A DNA stretch of 64,000 bases from Neptuniibacter victor (GTDB taxonomy: Bacteria > Pseudomonadota > Gammaproteobacteria > Pseudomonadales > Balneatricaceae): assembly GCA_027943745.1 (NCBI GenBank), contig AP025763.1, positions 2,790,001 through 2,854,000 on the forward strand, given 5' to 3'. Below are positions 38,649 to 48,362 of this stretch, piece by piece; position 1 is the first letter of the stretch, and every line of letters begins with the position of its first letter. A program made the position numbers and the translations under genes. The notes under the pieces were generated by a model, which was given only the letters and a program-made list of their open reading frames with translations, searched no databases and was not told the origin of the DNA.

Positions 38649-39260
38649 TCATTCGGAATCATCCAGAGAGTTGAGATATTCAGCTATAACATCACCATGA
38701 CATGCATAAGGCTTACAATGACACCCTAACACTTTCCCTTTCAGTGTGAGGATTTCACGTTTTTTTGCTTCATCTTTCAAAAGGACCTCATAAAAGTGTT
38801 CCTTAAATTTCAGAATCACTTCATCCCTATTCATGCCCTGGTCTCCAATAGCAAAAGGATTTCCCCAAGGAGTACCTCTACCTATATAGATGTCATAGTT
38901 ATCACCTCTATCTTTATTAACAACCTTAGTTGTCTCTACTGGTATTATTTTGGCCCTCTTCTTATTCAAGATAGAACTGTAAACATAATCAGAGATATCC
39001 TTTCCATCCCAGAATAGGATCACGTAATCAACCGAATCGACAATTTTATCAATAGATCTAAGAGGCTCTTTATAACCCAGCCTCCTAATTACACTCTTAG
39101 CTTCCAAGTCTTGATTAAAGCATTCACCCTCTCCAACTACTATTACATCGTAACTAGCTAAATTTGAGAGCAGGTTTGCCAACTTATCTGTAAAGAGCCT
39201 CTGATTGGCAAAGTTCTTTGACCAACCTATCAACACTATGGGGTTCTGATTTTGAGTCAT
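38649..39260 (-). CDS. SLOG-like domain fused to DUF4326
   Basis: A 203-aa soluble protein. The N-terminal ~115 residues have a Rossmann-like SLOG/YspA pattern: PIVLIGWSKNFANQRLF, YDVIVVGEGECFNQDLEA, YVILFWDGKDISDY. SLOG domains bind nucleotides or their derivatives. The C-terminal half is DUF4326: IYIGRGTPWGNPFAIGDQ followed by LTLKGKVLGCHCKPYACHGDVI, with conserved Cys and His residues. It starts 2 bp after the DUF488 gene stop. Likely a nucleotide sensor or nucleotide-modifying component of the cargo system; the reaction is unknown. Confidence 0.8.
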   Translation of the reverse strand: MTQNQNPIVLIGWSKNFANQRLFTDKLANLLSNLASYDVIVVGEGECFNQDLEAKSVIRRLGYKEPLRSIDKIVDSVDYVILFWDGKDISDYVYSSILNKKRAKIIPVETTKVVNKDRGDNYDIYIGRGTPWGNPFAIGDQGMNRDEVILKFKEHFYEVLLKDEAKKREILTLKGKVLGCHCKPYACHGDVIAEYLNSLDDSE

Positions 39261-39262
39261 TA

Positions 39263-39709
39263 CTATGTAAGGTGCTTCACATTAATTTGGATATCCCAAT
39301 TATCTTGAAGATACTTGGCAACTAGACTTCTATGGCAATGATGAGGGAGCTTCTCACTACACAACATACACCCATTATCGAAGAAATGAGGTTTAAACTG
39401 TTTTTCAATATTTCTCTTGTACATCAACTCCATAAATGAGTCTTCGTAATCACTCCATGATCCTTTCTGCTTTTTATACCTGTCTAAGATATCCTTAGTC
39501 GGTGCTAGATCAGGTGCATGTACGTATTCCACTCCACACAACTCTTTCAAAAAGAACTGAAGGTCTTTTTTCTTAGCAAAGCCTGATAATTGAGAGCTAT
39601 TATTCAATCGAACATCTATTAGGGTATTGATATCTTCTTTGTTCACTGCATCAAAAAAGCTCTCAGCTGTGGTCTGTGTAAATCCGATTGTAAAAATATC
39701 GATGCTCAT
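39263..39709 (-). CDS. DUF488 family protein
   Basis: A 148-aa protein: FTIGFTQTTAESFFDAV, the family block INTLIDVRLNNSSQLSGFAK and the C-terminal CSEKLPHHCHRSLVAKYL with its Cys and CHR. DUF488 proteins are often found beside DUF4326 and dual-OB proteins in conflict-related islands; the activity is not established. The start overlaps the stop of the dual-OB gene by 4 bp (ATGA), and the next gene follows within 3 bp, so these three form one translational unit. Confidence 0.85.
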   Translation of the reverse strand: MSIDIFTIGFTQTTAESFFDAVNKEDINTLIDVRLNNSSQLSGFAKKKDLQFFLKELCGVEYVHAPDLAPTKDILDRYKKQKGSWSDYEDSFMELMYKRNIEKQFKPHFFDNGCMLCSEKLPHHCHRSLVAKYLQDNWDIQINVKHLT

Positions 39710-40407
39710 TTATACATCCTCAGCTCTTCGAAGAATTCAGGAAACGTATACACTCCATTGATTTGTATCCAGTAGCCTTCATTTGTACCATTATCCCAAG
39801 ACCTACTGAGCCCGACCCGTAGATATACCTCTTCTTGCTGCTGGATGAAATCATTAAGATCATTTAGCTTACCTTTGCTAAACTCATCAGACGCATACTT
39901 ATTAAAGCCTAAATCAGTTATCGACATAAAACTAAATGATCTACCTGACTGATCTTTGAAATGGATTTTTAGTTTTCCTTTATTATAAGAATCTTCAACT
40001 ACTTCTACGTCTTCAGGGGAAACCTTGATTGTTATTATCGACCTATCAAGCTCATGATCTAGTGGGATATGCTTTTGCCTTGCTGTCAGTGAAATATTGA
40101 AACCATCTTCAACACTATCATAAAGATTCGCTTCTAAAGCTTCTCGAAACTGCTCTGGGGTACTTGGGCCATGAAAGATCAATTTCCCTCGTTGCATATC
40201 TTCTTGATGTGGGCCAGTTTTATTACCAACATCAGAGAAATCACCACTTAAAATCGATCCAGGTAAAATGGAAAGCTTTTCGCAGTCTGACATTGGTATA
40301 TATGGCATTGGTCTTATACAGAGCCCTGTTTCTAAATCTGTGCCTGCTGTACAAACTTTATCACCTTTAGAAAATCTCGTTAGATCCGTTATTACTATTG
40401 ATGTCAT
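39706..40407 (-). CDS. Dual OB-fold domain protein
   Basis: A 233-aa soluble protein. N-terminus TSIVITDLTRFSKGDKVCTA followed by GTDLETGLCIRPMPYIP matches the dual-OB (DuOB) family that frequently precedes DUF488. OB folds usually bind single-stranded nucleic acid or nucleotides. The C-terminal half (SFMSITDLGFNKYAS, VYLRVGLSRSWDNGTNEG) fits a second beta-barrel. First of the three overlapping small genes, 77 bp after the 706-aa gene. Confidence 0.7.
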   Translation of the reverse strand: MTSIVITDLTRFSKGDKVCTAGTDLETGLCIRPMPYIPMSDCEKLSILPGSILSGDFSDVGNKTGPHQEDMQRGKLIFHGPSTPEQFREALEANLYDSVEDGFNISLTARQKHIPLDHELDRSIITIKVSPEDVEVVEDSYNKGKLKIHFKDQSGRSFSFMSITDLGFNKYASDEFSKGKLNDLNDFIQQQEEVYLRVGLSRSWDNGTNEGYWIQINGVYTFPEFFEELRMYK

Positions 40408-40484
40408 ATTGCTGTCCTTGTCATTAAGTATTTGTTTTTATGATTATGATCAAAACCCAGTTCTAAAAAATTAGTAACCAGCTA

Positions 40485-42605
40485 TCAATTTTCTATATAT
40501 ATTTCCGCAACCTTCTGAAGAATCGACTTCTTCGAGGACTCAGAATTATTCAACAAGTCGAAGGTCAGACTGCTAAAGAAAATCTCTGTGATCGGCTGCT
40601 CCAGGGGTGGTACTTTGTTACCTTCGTTGTCGAATACGAGAACATTTCTAGTAAGGCTTTGTTTGTCCATCGTCTCCTGAGCAGGCTGTTGTTTAGTCAC
40701 GAAATACCTTGCACCCTCTGCTCCACAATCCTGGATAAAGGTCCTGTATCGCGTTCCTTTTGAGCTGTAAGTCAGATAGTAAGGTAAGGGAGTCTCTCCT
40801 ATTTTATTCGTCCTTGAGATCCCTTCTCCAGTTCGGCTTCGCTCAACATTGTCGAATACTGTGTTACCAATGACGTTTGGCACTCTTGCTGAATGATAGG
40901 AATTAAGAATCTGTCCCGAATCTTTGTCATGTATGAAGAAATGGCTATCTCTTAGCCCTTCGAATATTGAGTCTGCCCAAGGCATAGTGACGGGTTGTAG
41001 AAAATCGTACTCAAAGCTAAAACGACCAGCTGCCTGGTCGTCATACCTTTTATGAGAATTAATCTTTATTCCTAACTCCCCAGTGGTGACATCTACCACG
41101 GAGACGTAAGTACGATATCTGCGCCCCAAATTGAACCTACGAACATAGAACAACTCGAGATTCGCCTCAGGAAGAGAAAAGCCTGTAACCAGCTTCTTAC
41201 GAAATACTGACTCTTTTAGCCATATCTCATTTCGTACTTTCTTGATGATATTCTTATTGAGTTTCTTCAGTTCTAATGACGAATCAGCTACATCCCCACC
41301 AGCAGACTTTACTTTCTTTGATACCTTGAAGACATCAACACCCTGCATCACACAAGGAATATCTTCAGATAATCGTTCTAACTTTGCTTCAGTGTAATAA
41401 TCCAATTCGATATCAGATTGAGAAGTCTTCTTAGCAAGTGCTTTTGAAAAAGACTTCAGTTCTTTGCCTTCTTCCTGGGTACGAATACTTGTGCCCTTTG
41501 ACCTGTTTAGCTGGTTAACCACTAAATAGTTCTTTTCATTCATTCCTATAATTTCGATGCTTGGAGCACCTTCTACGGGAATAACTGAAGAAGCAGTGAA
41601 TTCAGTCATCAGATGATCATGAAAAGCGTCTTTGAGTTCATCTGTCTCATAGCAATTCAGCCCATCAACAATTACTAGTTCATCGCTATAAGATTGGTCA
41701 GGCTTAACAAACGCCTCACAAACATGATCCGCACAGAACACTAATGGTTCGTATCTAATATGAGCTTCTATGAGGAGACTGATTATCTTGTTCTGGATAT
41801 CTGTTTGGTGAAAGTTAATCGAGTTGTCATAGCGCGAAAGAAGCTTTTTCTCTTCTTCCTCACGTGACTTCAAGGTCAGTCCCATATAAACGCGCTGAGA
41901 CTCTTTAGTAGAGTTTAAGGACTTGTTGACCCTGTATTTGCTCTTCTTGGAGCGAAAAACAATAGCCCCTTGATCACCTTCGGCCACAAAAGTATCTATA
42001 AGAGAGCAGTCAAAAACTTCTCGATGGAGAGACAGTGATATCTCATCAAAGTCTGAGTAATAGATCTCATAGCTAAGTGCTTCAATGATGACATTCCCAT
42101 CAGGCTTTGTATCTCGAATGAATGCCCCCACGAACATCTCATCGTTATACAGCACAGGCTGAATATCATAAATTTCAGCAGCCTCTTCAAGGTAATCAAG
42201 CTTTATAAATAACGAAAGAAGAACCTGGGCTGCCTTTTGAGTTGAAATACTATTTTCTTCTAACTCAGTCAGCAGATCTTCTGATTTAGAAGATTTTGTC
42301 CCCAGATAAAAGAAAACCGCTTTCGAGTTTGAGATTCTTCCACGCGAATACTTAACTTCATCCTTGGAATTTAACCCTAGCTCATTTCGAATGTACTGTT
42401 TAATGGCACGATCAAAGCGCTGAAAGTACTTCTCTGTATCTTCTCCTGACTCTTTTTGGCAGATCATAATACCGTAGCAAACTTTCCCCAGAGGGCGATC
42501 TATCAACATCAACCGATCAATTACACTATCAATTGATTCAATAACACTAAGCATGTTGGTCCGTGCTACAGGTGCGCCCTCAACCTTCTTAAAAATGCTT
42601 TCCAT
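40485..42605 (-). CDS. 706-aa protein of the putative defence operon, family not recognised
   Basis: A large soluble protein without signal peptide or membrane helix. Starts 7 bp after the helicase-nuclease gene, so the two are almost certainly partners. An N-terminal helical part (to about 250) is followed by mixed regions. The last third is rich in strands (RRFNLGRRYRTYVSVVDVTT, SFEYDFLQPVTMPWADS, PLPYYLTYSSKGTRYRTF). The order, a helicase with this protein, loosely recalls pPIWI-RE modules, and an RNase H-like C-terminus is conceivable, but I see no convincing PIWI motif. No function assigned. An internal stretch, DELVIVDGLNCYETDELKDA, is the most conserved-looking. Confidence 0.85.
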   Translation of the reverse strand: MESIFKKVEGAPVARTNMLSVIESIDSVIDRLMLIDRPLGKVCYGIMICQKESGEDTEKYFQRFDRAIKQYIRNELGLNSKDEVKYSRGRISNSKAVFFYLGTKSSKSEDLLTELEENSISTQKAAQVLLSLFIKLDYLEEAAEIYDIQPVLYNDEMFVGAFIRDTKPDGNVIIEALSYEIYYSDFDEISLSLHREVFDCSLIDTFVAEGDQGAIVFRSKKSKYRVNKSLNSTKESQRVYMGLTLKSREEEEKKLLSRYDNSINFHQTDIQNKIISLLIEAHIRYEPLVFCADHVCEAFVKPDQSYSDELVIVDGLNCYETDELKDAFHDHLMTEFTASSVIPVEGAPSIEIIGMNEKNYLVVNQLNRSKGTSIRTQEEGKELKSFSKALAKKTSQSDIELDYYTEAKLERLSEDIPCVMQGVDVFKVSKKVKSAGGDVADSSLELKKLNKNIIKKVRNEIWLKESVFRKKLVTGFSLPEANLELFYVRRFNLGRRYRTYVSVVDVTTGELGIKINSHKRYDDQAAGRFSFEYDFLQPVTMPWADSIFEGLRDSHFFIHDKDSGQILNSYHSARVPNVIGNTVFDNVERSRTGEGISRTNKIGETPLPYYLTYSSKGTRYRTFIQDCGAEGARYFVTKQQPAQETMDKQSLTRNVLVFDNEGNKVPPLEQPITEIFFSSLTFDLLNNSESSKKSILQKVAEIYIEN

Positions 42606-42612
42606 GGAAGTA

Positions 42613-45600
42613 TTACCCTTTCAAAAGCTCAATAACAGTCTGGTTAATATTGATCATCTGCTTTACTACAGAATCATTAGTCCTCTGCCCATCTCTAGCC
42701 TTCTTATCATAGTAGCGATGAACGATTTTAAAGAGATTCAAAAAGTACTGAGTACCCCCATCATGATCCTCTCTTCTTATAAACAACTCATTCTCATCAT
42801 AGTGTGCATTCACATAGATGAAGACAGGAGTAATGCTCTTGGCCTTCAAAGCCTGTGATACTTGGTCCATTTTTCTTTTTGATTTAGCAAATGCTTCTCT
42901 GGAGTTCGTTTCCTGATCAAATCCACTAGACCAGCTTTTCACATCTACGCACAACATTCGATCATCTGACTTGATGTAGAAATCAAATAGCTCATATGAA
43001 AATGATCCTATCTGCTCAAAGCTTTCTTCTACAGTGAGTGGTTCTAGCTCTAGCTTGTCTAGGCACTTCTGGAATATGTACTCACCCACATTACCCTTAA
43101 AGAGGGGAATAACCGCTGGATTTGGAAGCCAGCCCTGATCCTCGGTGTCACTGAGATCAAATAGATATCCCAATATGCTAGAAGCCGTACCATCTTCATT
43201 TTTGGAAGCTTTGTGATAACCAGGAATAATTGACTCATATGGTCGGTATACGACCGTTCCCCCCTTCATGTCTGAAAGATGGTTTTGGCCTTTATTAGTT
43301 CGACATATAACTATATCCGTTTCAGTATCTTCAGGCTTAATGTAGAGAGCATTGATGATCGAGGAGAGATAGCTATCCTTCTTAGCTTCAGGCAACGCTA
43401 GTAACCTATCGATATATCGCTTGGGGTTAACAACACAGTCAATATGTCTAAAAGCTTCGTTCAGCTTAACTGCAGTTAGATCTGAAGTACGTCTTACATC
43501 ATTCAACCTGCGCCCTTTGAAATCACTCTTAAAGTACTCATCTATTGATCGAGCTTGCTTTCTTATATGCGCTTCAAACTGCTCTCGCGCTTTAACGTCA
43601 CTGAAAGATCGTTGATCAATGAAGTTCATGCAAAAACTCATGAGTTTATGATTCAACAAAGACATACTTTCAATACTGAGCTCGTTGCCTTGCTTCTCAA
43701 GCTGCTGGAACTGAATTGCTATATCCTCAATAAGATCTTCTGGAAGATAAATCTCAGTACTGATCTTGGTATCTCTTCTTTCAACACGGCCTACAGCCTG
43801 CATAATTTGACTAAGGATAGCCATTCGATGCTCGTTCATGAGTATCTTGTAGTTATCCCCTTTAGTCAGATTCACATCGAACTCTTTGAGCTGTATAAGT
43901 TTGCCTGAGCTGGCATAGTGCTTAAGAAGCAGGACGTAATTTGAAATGCTGTTCAGTCCAGAATCAGTCTTTATGGATGAATAAAATGGACCGTTCGCAA
44001 GAACCAGCCTTTCAAAGTCTTCAGTAATCTCTGATCCCTTGTAACGAACAAACAAGTTAAGCCCTGTTCCTGCGCTCTTATATGAAGAAACAAAAGCGAT
44101 TTTTAAGTTTGGATCATCTACTTCTAGCCACTCATCCATCTGGCTTGTTTTTGGCAAATCAGCATCAAACAAAACCAACCTGATTGCCGTCCTGTCTTTG
44201 AAAGGAGTAAGCTCAATTACCTTCTGCGTTTCATCAAGAACATTAATGGATGCAATCCTGTCTGCAGCAGAAGTTTTTAGATACTCTCTGAAAGCCTTAG
44301 AGAAGTTATTCGTAAGTGAAAGAGTAAGTGTATTTTTCCCTTCATAAGCAGCGAGAAGTACTGACTCTAACACTCTGGATAACTCTTTACGGTGGTACTT
44401 ATTCTTACTGTGAAGGTGCTTCTTCAGCGGTATATAAAAAGCTTTGAATACCTTTTTAAACACTGCATCTTCTCTAGAGCCGTTTATGACATCATTTTCG
44501 GAATCTTCAAAAGCTCTGATATCTATATTTCTATACAGCTCTCTCTTTTCTCGAACTTCAACAAGCCTAGCTATATCCGAAGACGTTCTTGAGTACACTT
44601 GGTACCCCAGATTCCTTCTCGCATCTTCACCAAATAGAGCCATGGGCTTACGTGCGTAATTTCCGCTATAGATGTCACTAAATCCGCTCGTAGCACTGAG
44701 AGTAATCACCGAGTTTCGAGTGCCATACAGTACCCGCTGCAATGTCACTTCAGGTAATTCTTCAAATAGATCAAGCTTAAAGTTAACGAATATTTTGTCT
44801 TTTAATTCAGGAGCCTGGTACGGCAAAGAATCAATTTTAGTAATGGAGAAGACGATCTTAGGAGTAAAGTAGGTAAAGAACTCATCAATATAAAGACTGT
44901 CATCTTCCACTCGATCAAACAACGAAGAGAGACTTACACGCGATTTCTTAGCCCTCATAATGAACTGCTTGAGAGGCGTATTCTGATTGTATTCGTTACC
45001 ATCACTGATCATCGATTCAAAGTGTTCATCTTTGATCCTTGAACATGCGTAGAAACAACAAATAATCACCTGCATGATGTCATACATAGTGGGATTAGGA
45101 TCGTGCTCTTCTCTCTCATAATAGATCTGACAAACAGTATCATTGTAGAGAGATTTTAAACGTATCTTCTTCAATGCCTGTTCATTAAAGAACCTCTTAG
45201 GTGTAAGGCTGAAGACGTTCTTACATATTTGGATAACCTGCTCAACCTCAGAGCTGTCGATGAAAATATGCTCGACACTACTGCGGAATAAACTGAGTAT
45301 TTCAATCAGAGTGTTATCAGATACGACATTGCACTTGGAACCAAAGGTGGAGATCAGATCATCCCTGAACTTCCTTTTGGTGTCATAAAACGTTATTTCA
45401 TCAGTGCTTTCTTTGGTGCCTTCAATGGTGGACACAATCCTGTATACGGCAGAGAGGATATGGTCCATTTTGAAGTTGTTATCAAAAAGCTGCTTGTCAC
45501 AACTATTGAAGAAGAGCTCGTAAGCTACATGCTCTTCATCCACAATCAGGGTGAAATCGATACTGTTCTTTCTGAAGAAGTTGTCAGGGTCTAAGACAAA

Positions 45601-47061
45601 ATAATTATGCTTTATAAACTCCACTTGCTGCTCGAACGCCTTACCGTTCATATCTGCCAGCGTCTCTTCTTCTAGTTTCTTTTTTTGACCCAAGATGTAA
45701 TCGAAAGGCCTAGAAGTAATTGCTACTTCATTGTCGTCGTTTGTTACAGCTATATGGATGTTGTAATCAAATTTGCTTGAGGTAGCTAGTAGAATACAAG
45801 GAAAGTACTTCGCTCGTTCAAACGGAAGAACAAAGTCCAGAATCTCAGCATAGTAGGCATACACATTTTTAGGCTTACCATTTTTCAAAATTTCTTTTGA
45901 AAAAATAGCCTCGGATGTGAGTCGTTTGTCCTTTCCAGCTTCTATGTTAAGAATCTCTTTTGCTATATCTGATAGCGTCTTAACCATAATGTTGGAGTTT
46001 TTCTGGAAGCTTTCTCTAGCCTCCTTCAGGTCTTCAATTACGCCATAGCTTTCAAGTTTCTCAATCCTATCCGTCAAGTACTGAGCGTTATTCACCTGAT
46101 ACTTAAGGCTGCTGATCAACTTCTTAACTTTTGCTGCACCTGGTCCATCAGCACTAAAGAAGTTTATCCAGCGTTCAAAGACGTATCTGTTCTCTTCATT
46201 AGTAATCCAGTTTTTAAATCCCAGCCCAGACATATCAGGACGTGCCAGAAAGCTGAGAATATGTATACCCTTAGTACGAGCGTTCTCAATAAGCTCTGGA
46301 TCAATATCAATCTGAGCCTTAAGGGGAGTAATAAAGAGAAGATTACGGTGACCATCTTGTTCACATGAGGGATCTGTCTCATCAATGTACTGAGCTATAA
46401 CGCTGTAAGACTTACCTGTTCCAGTACCATCATTAGAGTAGGTAATAGAAGGGTTGAGCTTGAAATATGAGTCATAGAGCTTGCCTAACTTCGCTCTTGC
46501 ACCGTTTATTTCTTTCTTCTCATCTTCAGGAATAAGCTTGCTTTCTAGTTGATTAGAGTCTGTTTGTTTAAAAGCCATTGTGTATGATCCGTCATGTTCA
46601 GGTCTGATCAAACGTTCATCTATAGCGACTTTCTTAACCAGCAAGAATGGGAGTTTAGATGAACAGGTAAGACGAATTGCTTGATCGATATCGCTGACAC
46701 TTTCAGCATGCTTACGGAATGACTCTAAAAGGCGCTGTTTCTGATCATCAGATATAGCTGAAAAGTTTGGATTAACGGTCAAACGAGAAATTTCAGTTTC
46801 TGTAACACGCTTTACCCCAAACTTCTTCGTGCTGTGACTGTGTTGGTAGTGAAATAAAAAACCCATCTTTGCCATTTGATATAGAATGGCTGCTTCATCC
46901 CTTTCTAAACTTACAGATTCAGATGATGCAAACTCTTTATGAATCCTGATAAGGACTGGGGAATTGAGATCAATCTCCTTACCACAAGATCGCAAGCCAT
47001 CCAGATTTTCACAAACAATCTTAAATAGTGTTTCTCGTTCTAAATTAGTCCATATAGCCAC
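42613..47061 (-). CDS. Superfamily 2-type helicase fused to a PD-(D/E)XK nuclease
   Basis: A 1482-aa protein. An N-terminal ~200-residue domain, then a helicase: Walker A GTGTGKS (212-218), Walker B-like LIVDEEHVAYE (about residue 510), LSATSGFSD (motif III), FVSSYKSAGTGLNLFVRYKG (motif V) and IMQAVGRVERRDT (motif VI, QxxGRxxR). Large inserts separate the two lobes. The C-terminus has a nuclease core, GNVGEYIFQKCLDK then ELFDFYIKSDDRMLCVDVKSW: Glu, Asp and the DVK pair. Likely unwinds or translocates on nucleic acid and cuts it. First gene of the six-gene minus-strand cargo block; its promoter is in 47062-47329. Confidence 0.85.
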   Translation of the reverse strand: MAIWTNLERETLFKIVCENLDGLRSCGKEIDLNSPVLIRIHKEFASSESVSLERDEAAILYQMAKMGFLFHYQHSHSTKKFGVKRVTETEISRLTVNPNFSAISDDQKQRLLESFRKHAESVSDIDQAIRLTCSSKLPFLLVKKVAIDERLIRPEHDGSYTMAFKQTDSNQLESKLIPEDEKKEINGARAKLGKLYDSYFKLNPSITYSNDGTGTGKSYSVIAQYIDETDPSCEQDGHRNLLFITPLKAQIDIDPELIENARTKGIHILSFLARPDMSGLGFKNWITNEENRYVFERWINFFSADGPGAAKVKKLISSLKYQVNNAQYLTDRIEKLESYGVIEDLKEARESFQKNSNIMVKTLSDIAKEILNIEAGKDKRLTSEAIFSKEILKNGKPKNVYAYYAEILDFVLPFERAKYFPCILLATSSKFDYNIHIAVTNDDNEVAITSRPFDYILGQKKKLEEETLADMNGKAFEQQVEFIKHNYFVLDPDNFFRKNSIDFTLIVDEEHVAYELFFNSCDKQLFDNNFKMDHILSAVYRIVSTIEGTKESTDEITFYDTKRKFRDDLISTFGSKCNVVSDNTLIEILSLFRSSVEHIFIDSSEVEQVIQICKNVFSLTPKRFFNEQALKKIRLKSLYNDTVCQIYYEREEHDPNPTMYDIMQVIICCFYACSRIKDEHFESMISDGNEYNQNTPLKQFIMRAKKSRVSLSSLFDRVEDDSLYIDEFFTYFTPKIVFSITKIDSLPYQAPELKDKIFVNFKLDLFEELPEVTLQRVLYGTRNSVITLSATSGFSDIYSGNYARKPMALFGEDARRNLGYQVYSRTSSDIARLVEVREKRELYRNIDIRAFEDSENDVINGSREDAVFKKVFKAFYIPLKKHLHSKNKYHRKELSRVLESVLLAAYEGKNTLTLSLTNNFSKAFREYLKTSAADRIASINVLDETQKVIELTPFKDRTAIRLVLFDADLPKTSQMDEWLEVDDPNLKIAFVSSYKSAGTGLNLFVRYKGSEITEDFERLVLANGPFYSSIKTDSGLNSISNYVLLLKHYASSGKLIQLKEFDVNLTKGDNYKILMNEHRMAILSQIMQAVGRVERRDTKISTEIYLPEDLIEDIAIQFQQLEKQGNELSIESMSLLNHKLMSFCMNFIDQRSFSDVKAREQFEAHIRKQARSIDEYFKSDFKGRRLNDVRRTSDLTAVKLNEAFRHIDCVVNPKRYIDRLLALPEAKKDSYLSSIINALYIKPEDTETDIVICRTNKGQNHLSDMKGGTVVYRPYESIIPGYHKASKNEDGTASSILGYLFDLSDTEDQGWLPNPAVIPLFKGNVGEYIFQKCLDKLELEPLTVEESFEQIGSFSYELFDFYIKSDDRMLCVDVKSWSSGFDQETNSREAFAKSKRKMDQVSQALKAKSITPVFIYVNAHYDENELFIRREDHDGGTQYFLNLFKIVHRYYDKKARDGQRTNDSVVKQMININQTVIELLKG

Positions 47062-47329
47062 AAGTACATCCTTTAAACTTGTTTAGGCCTACTGGGAAAA
47101 GAGTTACAGGAATACTGAAGTATTCCGAGGTAAAAGAAGGGAAAAAGAGCTTTACAACAATCCCTGTAAAAACCTGACCACAATCCCAGTGCCAGTTTCG
47201 TAACGAATATATCTTTAATATCAGTTAATTGGGTAATAGTCTAATGACATCCCTCTGGGATGTAGTTGATCTGGAACAGGGTAGTAGTTGAATCCAATTC
47301 AACTTGTTGCCTAATGAGGAACTAAGATA
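47062..47329. other. Upstream region of the helicase operon
   Basis: About 270 bp. Two inverted repeats stand out: ggaatac-tgaa-gtattcc (47109-47126), about 50 bp before the helicase start, an operator candidate; and acatccc-tct-gggatgt (47247-47263). The second overlaps the internal copy of the transposon end. Confidence 0.55.
47254..47277. repeat. Internal degenerate copy of the left transposon end
   Basis: TCTGGGATGTAGTTGATCTGG followed by AAC aligns with the left end TGTCGGATGTAGTTGGTACTGG followed by AAC: 10 of 12 matches at the tip, then GTTG, CTGGAAC shared with one base missing. It lies between the helicase operon and the transposition genes, in the same orientation as the left end. 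Confidence 0.6.
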
Positions 47330-47935
47330 TTACTTCTGTTTGCTCAATCGGGCTAAAACTTCCCGATCAGACAGAATTCCATTTGCCGCCAGAGAAATCA
47401 GATCAATCTGTTCATCGGCCAGATTAAAACCTGAAAGTTTCACATTGCCCTTCACAATACTCAGAAGCGCATCAACAGGGAGATCAGATGAAAGCATGGG
47501 CAATAACCTCAGTCCCTGGAGCTCAAAGAAGCGTTCCACATCGTGCCAATAGATCCCCCAATTCTCTTGAGACCGAACCCCTTCATTATCTAACAAACCA
47601 AATGCGCTCCCCAGAAAGAACGCATCCCATTCACCTTTTAAGGATAGATGTATGAGCAGTGATTCCAAGCCCGTATACCGCGCAACGTAACAACTCCTTT
47701 TTGGAATTAGGCTAAGCAAAACCTCAGTGCCAATCACTATAGGTACGTTATTGAGATGACAGAACATTCGTCCTTGGCCATTCAAAGCTTGAGGGTCATC
47801 AGTAAGCCCATTCTTTAGAGCTTTGTTTTTGTATTGCACCCACATGGATAACAGACCACATAGATTCAATTGATCGGTAAACGGACCATCTAGCCCGAAC
47901 TGATTCTTATCAGGTAATTCAATACAGTGAGTCAC
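47330..47935 (-). CDS. Hypothetical protein, 201 aa
   Basis: A soluble protein with no recognised domain. Near the N-terminus is DGPFTDQLNLCGLLSMWVQY; the C-terminal GILSDREVLARLSKQK resembles a short helix-turn-helix-like segment but is not decisive. It is preceded by a small gene 9 bp upstream on the same strand and the two probably form one operon. Position beside the transposase genes but transcribed away from them suggests cargo or a regulatory accessory. Confidence 0.65.
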   Translation of the reverse strand: MTHCIELPDKNQFGLDGPFTDQLNLCGLLSMWVQYKNKALKNGLTDDPQALNGQGRMFCHLNNVPIVIGTEVLLSLIPKRSCYVARYTGLESLLIHLSLKGEWDAFFLGSAFGLLDNEGVRSQENWGIYWHDVERFFELQGLRLLPMLSSDLPVDALLSIVKGNVKLSGFNLADEQIDLISLAANGILSDREVLARLSKQK

Positions 47936-47944
47936 GGCAGAACC

Positions 47945-48160
47945 TTAATGAATGCTAAGGCGGATTCGCCTACAAATGTTAGCTTCATCACAGTCCTCTA
48001 ACCTCTCCATTAACCAGTCCCGTTCGATACCTACCAGCAGAGCAGTAGTGACCAACTTGGTCAGCCTGATCTCGATTTCAGGATCGAGACTCGGTGGACA
48101 GTGGCAGATAACAAGCTTGAACGCTTCCTTGTTAATACCCTTAACTTGATGCTCCAGCAT
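47945..48160 (-). CDS. Small hypothetical protein, 71 aa
   Basis: Acidic and helical, with a central LDPEIEIRLTKLVTTALLVG. Ends 9 bp before the 201-aa gene on the same strand, which supports coding. No recognised family. The C-terminal CDEANICRRIRLSIH contains a CDE...C pair without a clear motif. Confidence 0.5.
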   Translation of the reverse strand: MLEHQVKGINKEAFKLVICHCPPSLDPEIEIRLTKLVTTALLVGIERDWLMERLEDCDEANICRRIRLSIH

Positions 48161-48362
48161 TGAGGCCTCCCAATTGCGAATGAATCGTCTCTAAATTGAA
48201 GCACAAACCGAGCAAGAGGAAAGCGAATTATCTTCAAGTTCGCAACCACTAACATATTGTTTATAAAAGGTTATTTTACTTTAAACTCAAATATTTATTT
48301 TCATACCTGTTAAGGTAATTAACTGGATTTAATCTGGATGGATACTTTAATAATCGTACTGT

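Noticed and set aside
40485-47061. Firm call as a pPIWI-RE system
   Set aside because: The helicase context is suggestive, but the 706-aa protein shows no recognisable MID/PIWI motif and the usual three-gene arrangement is not matched.
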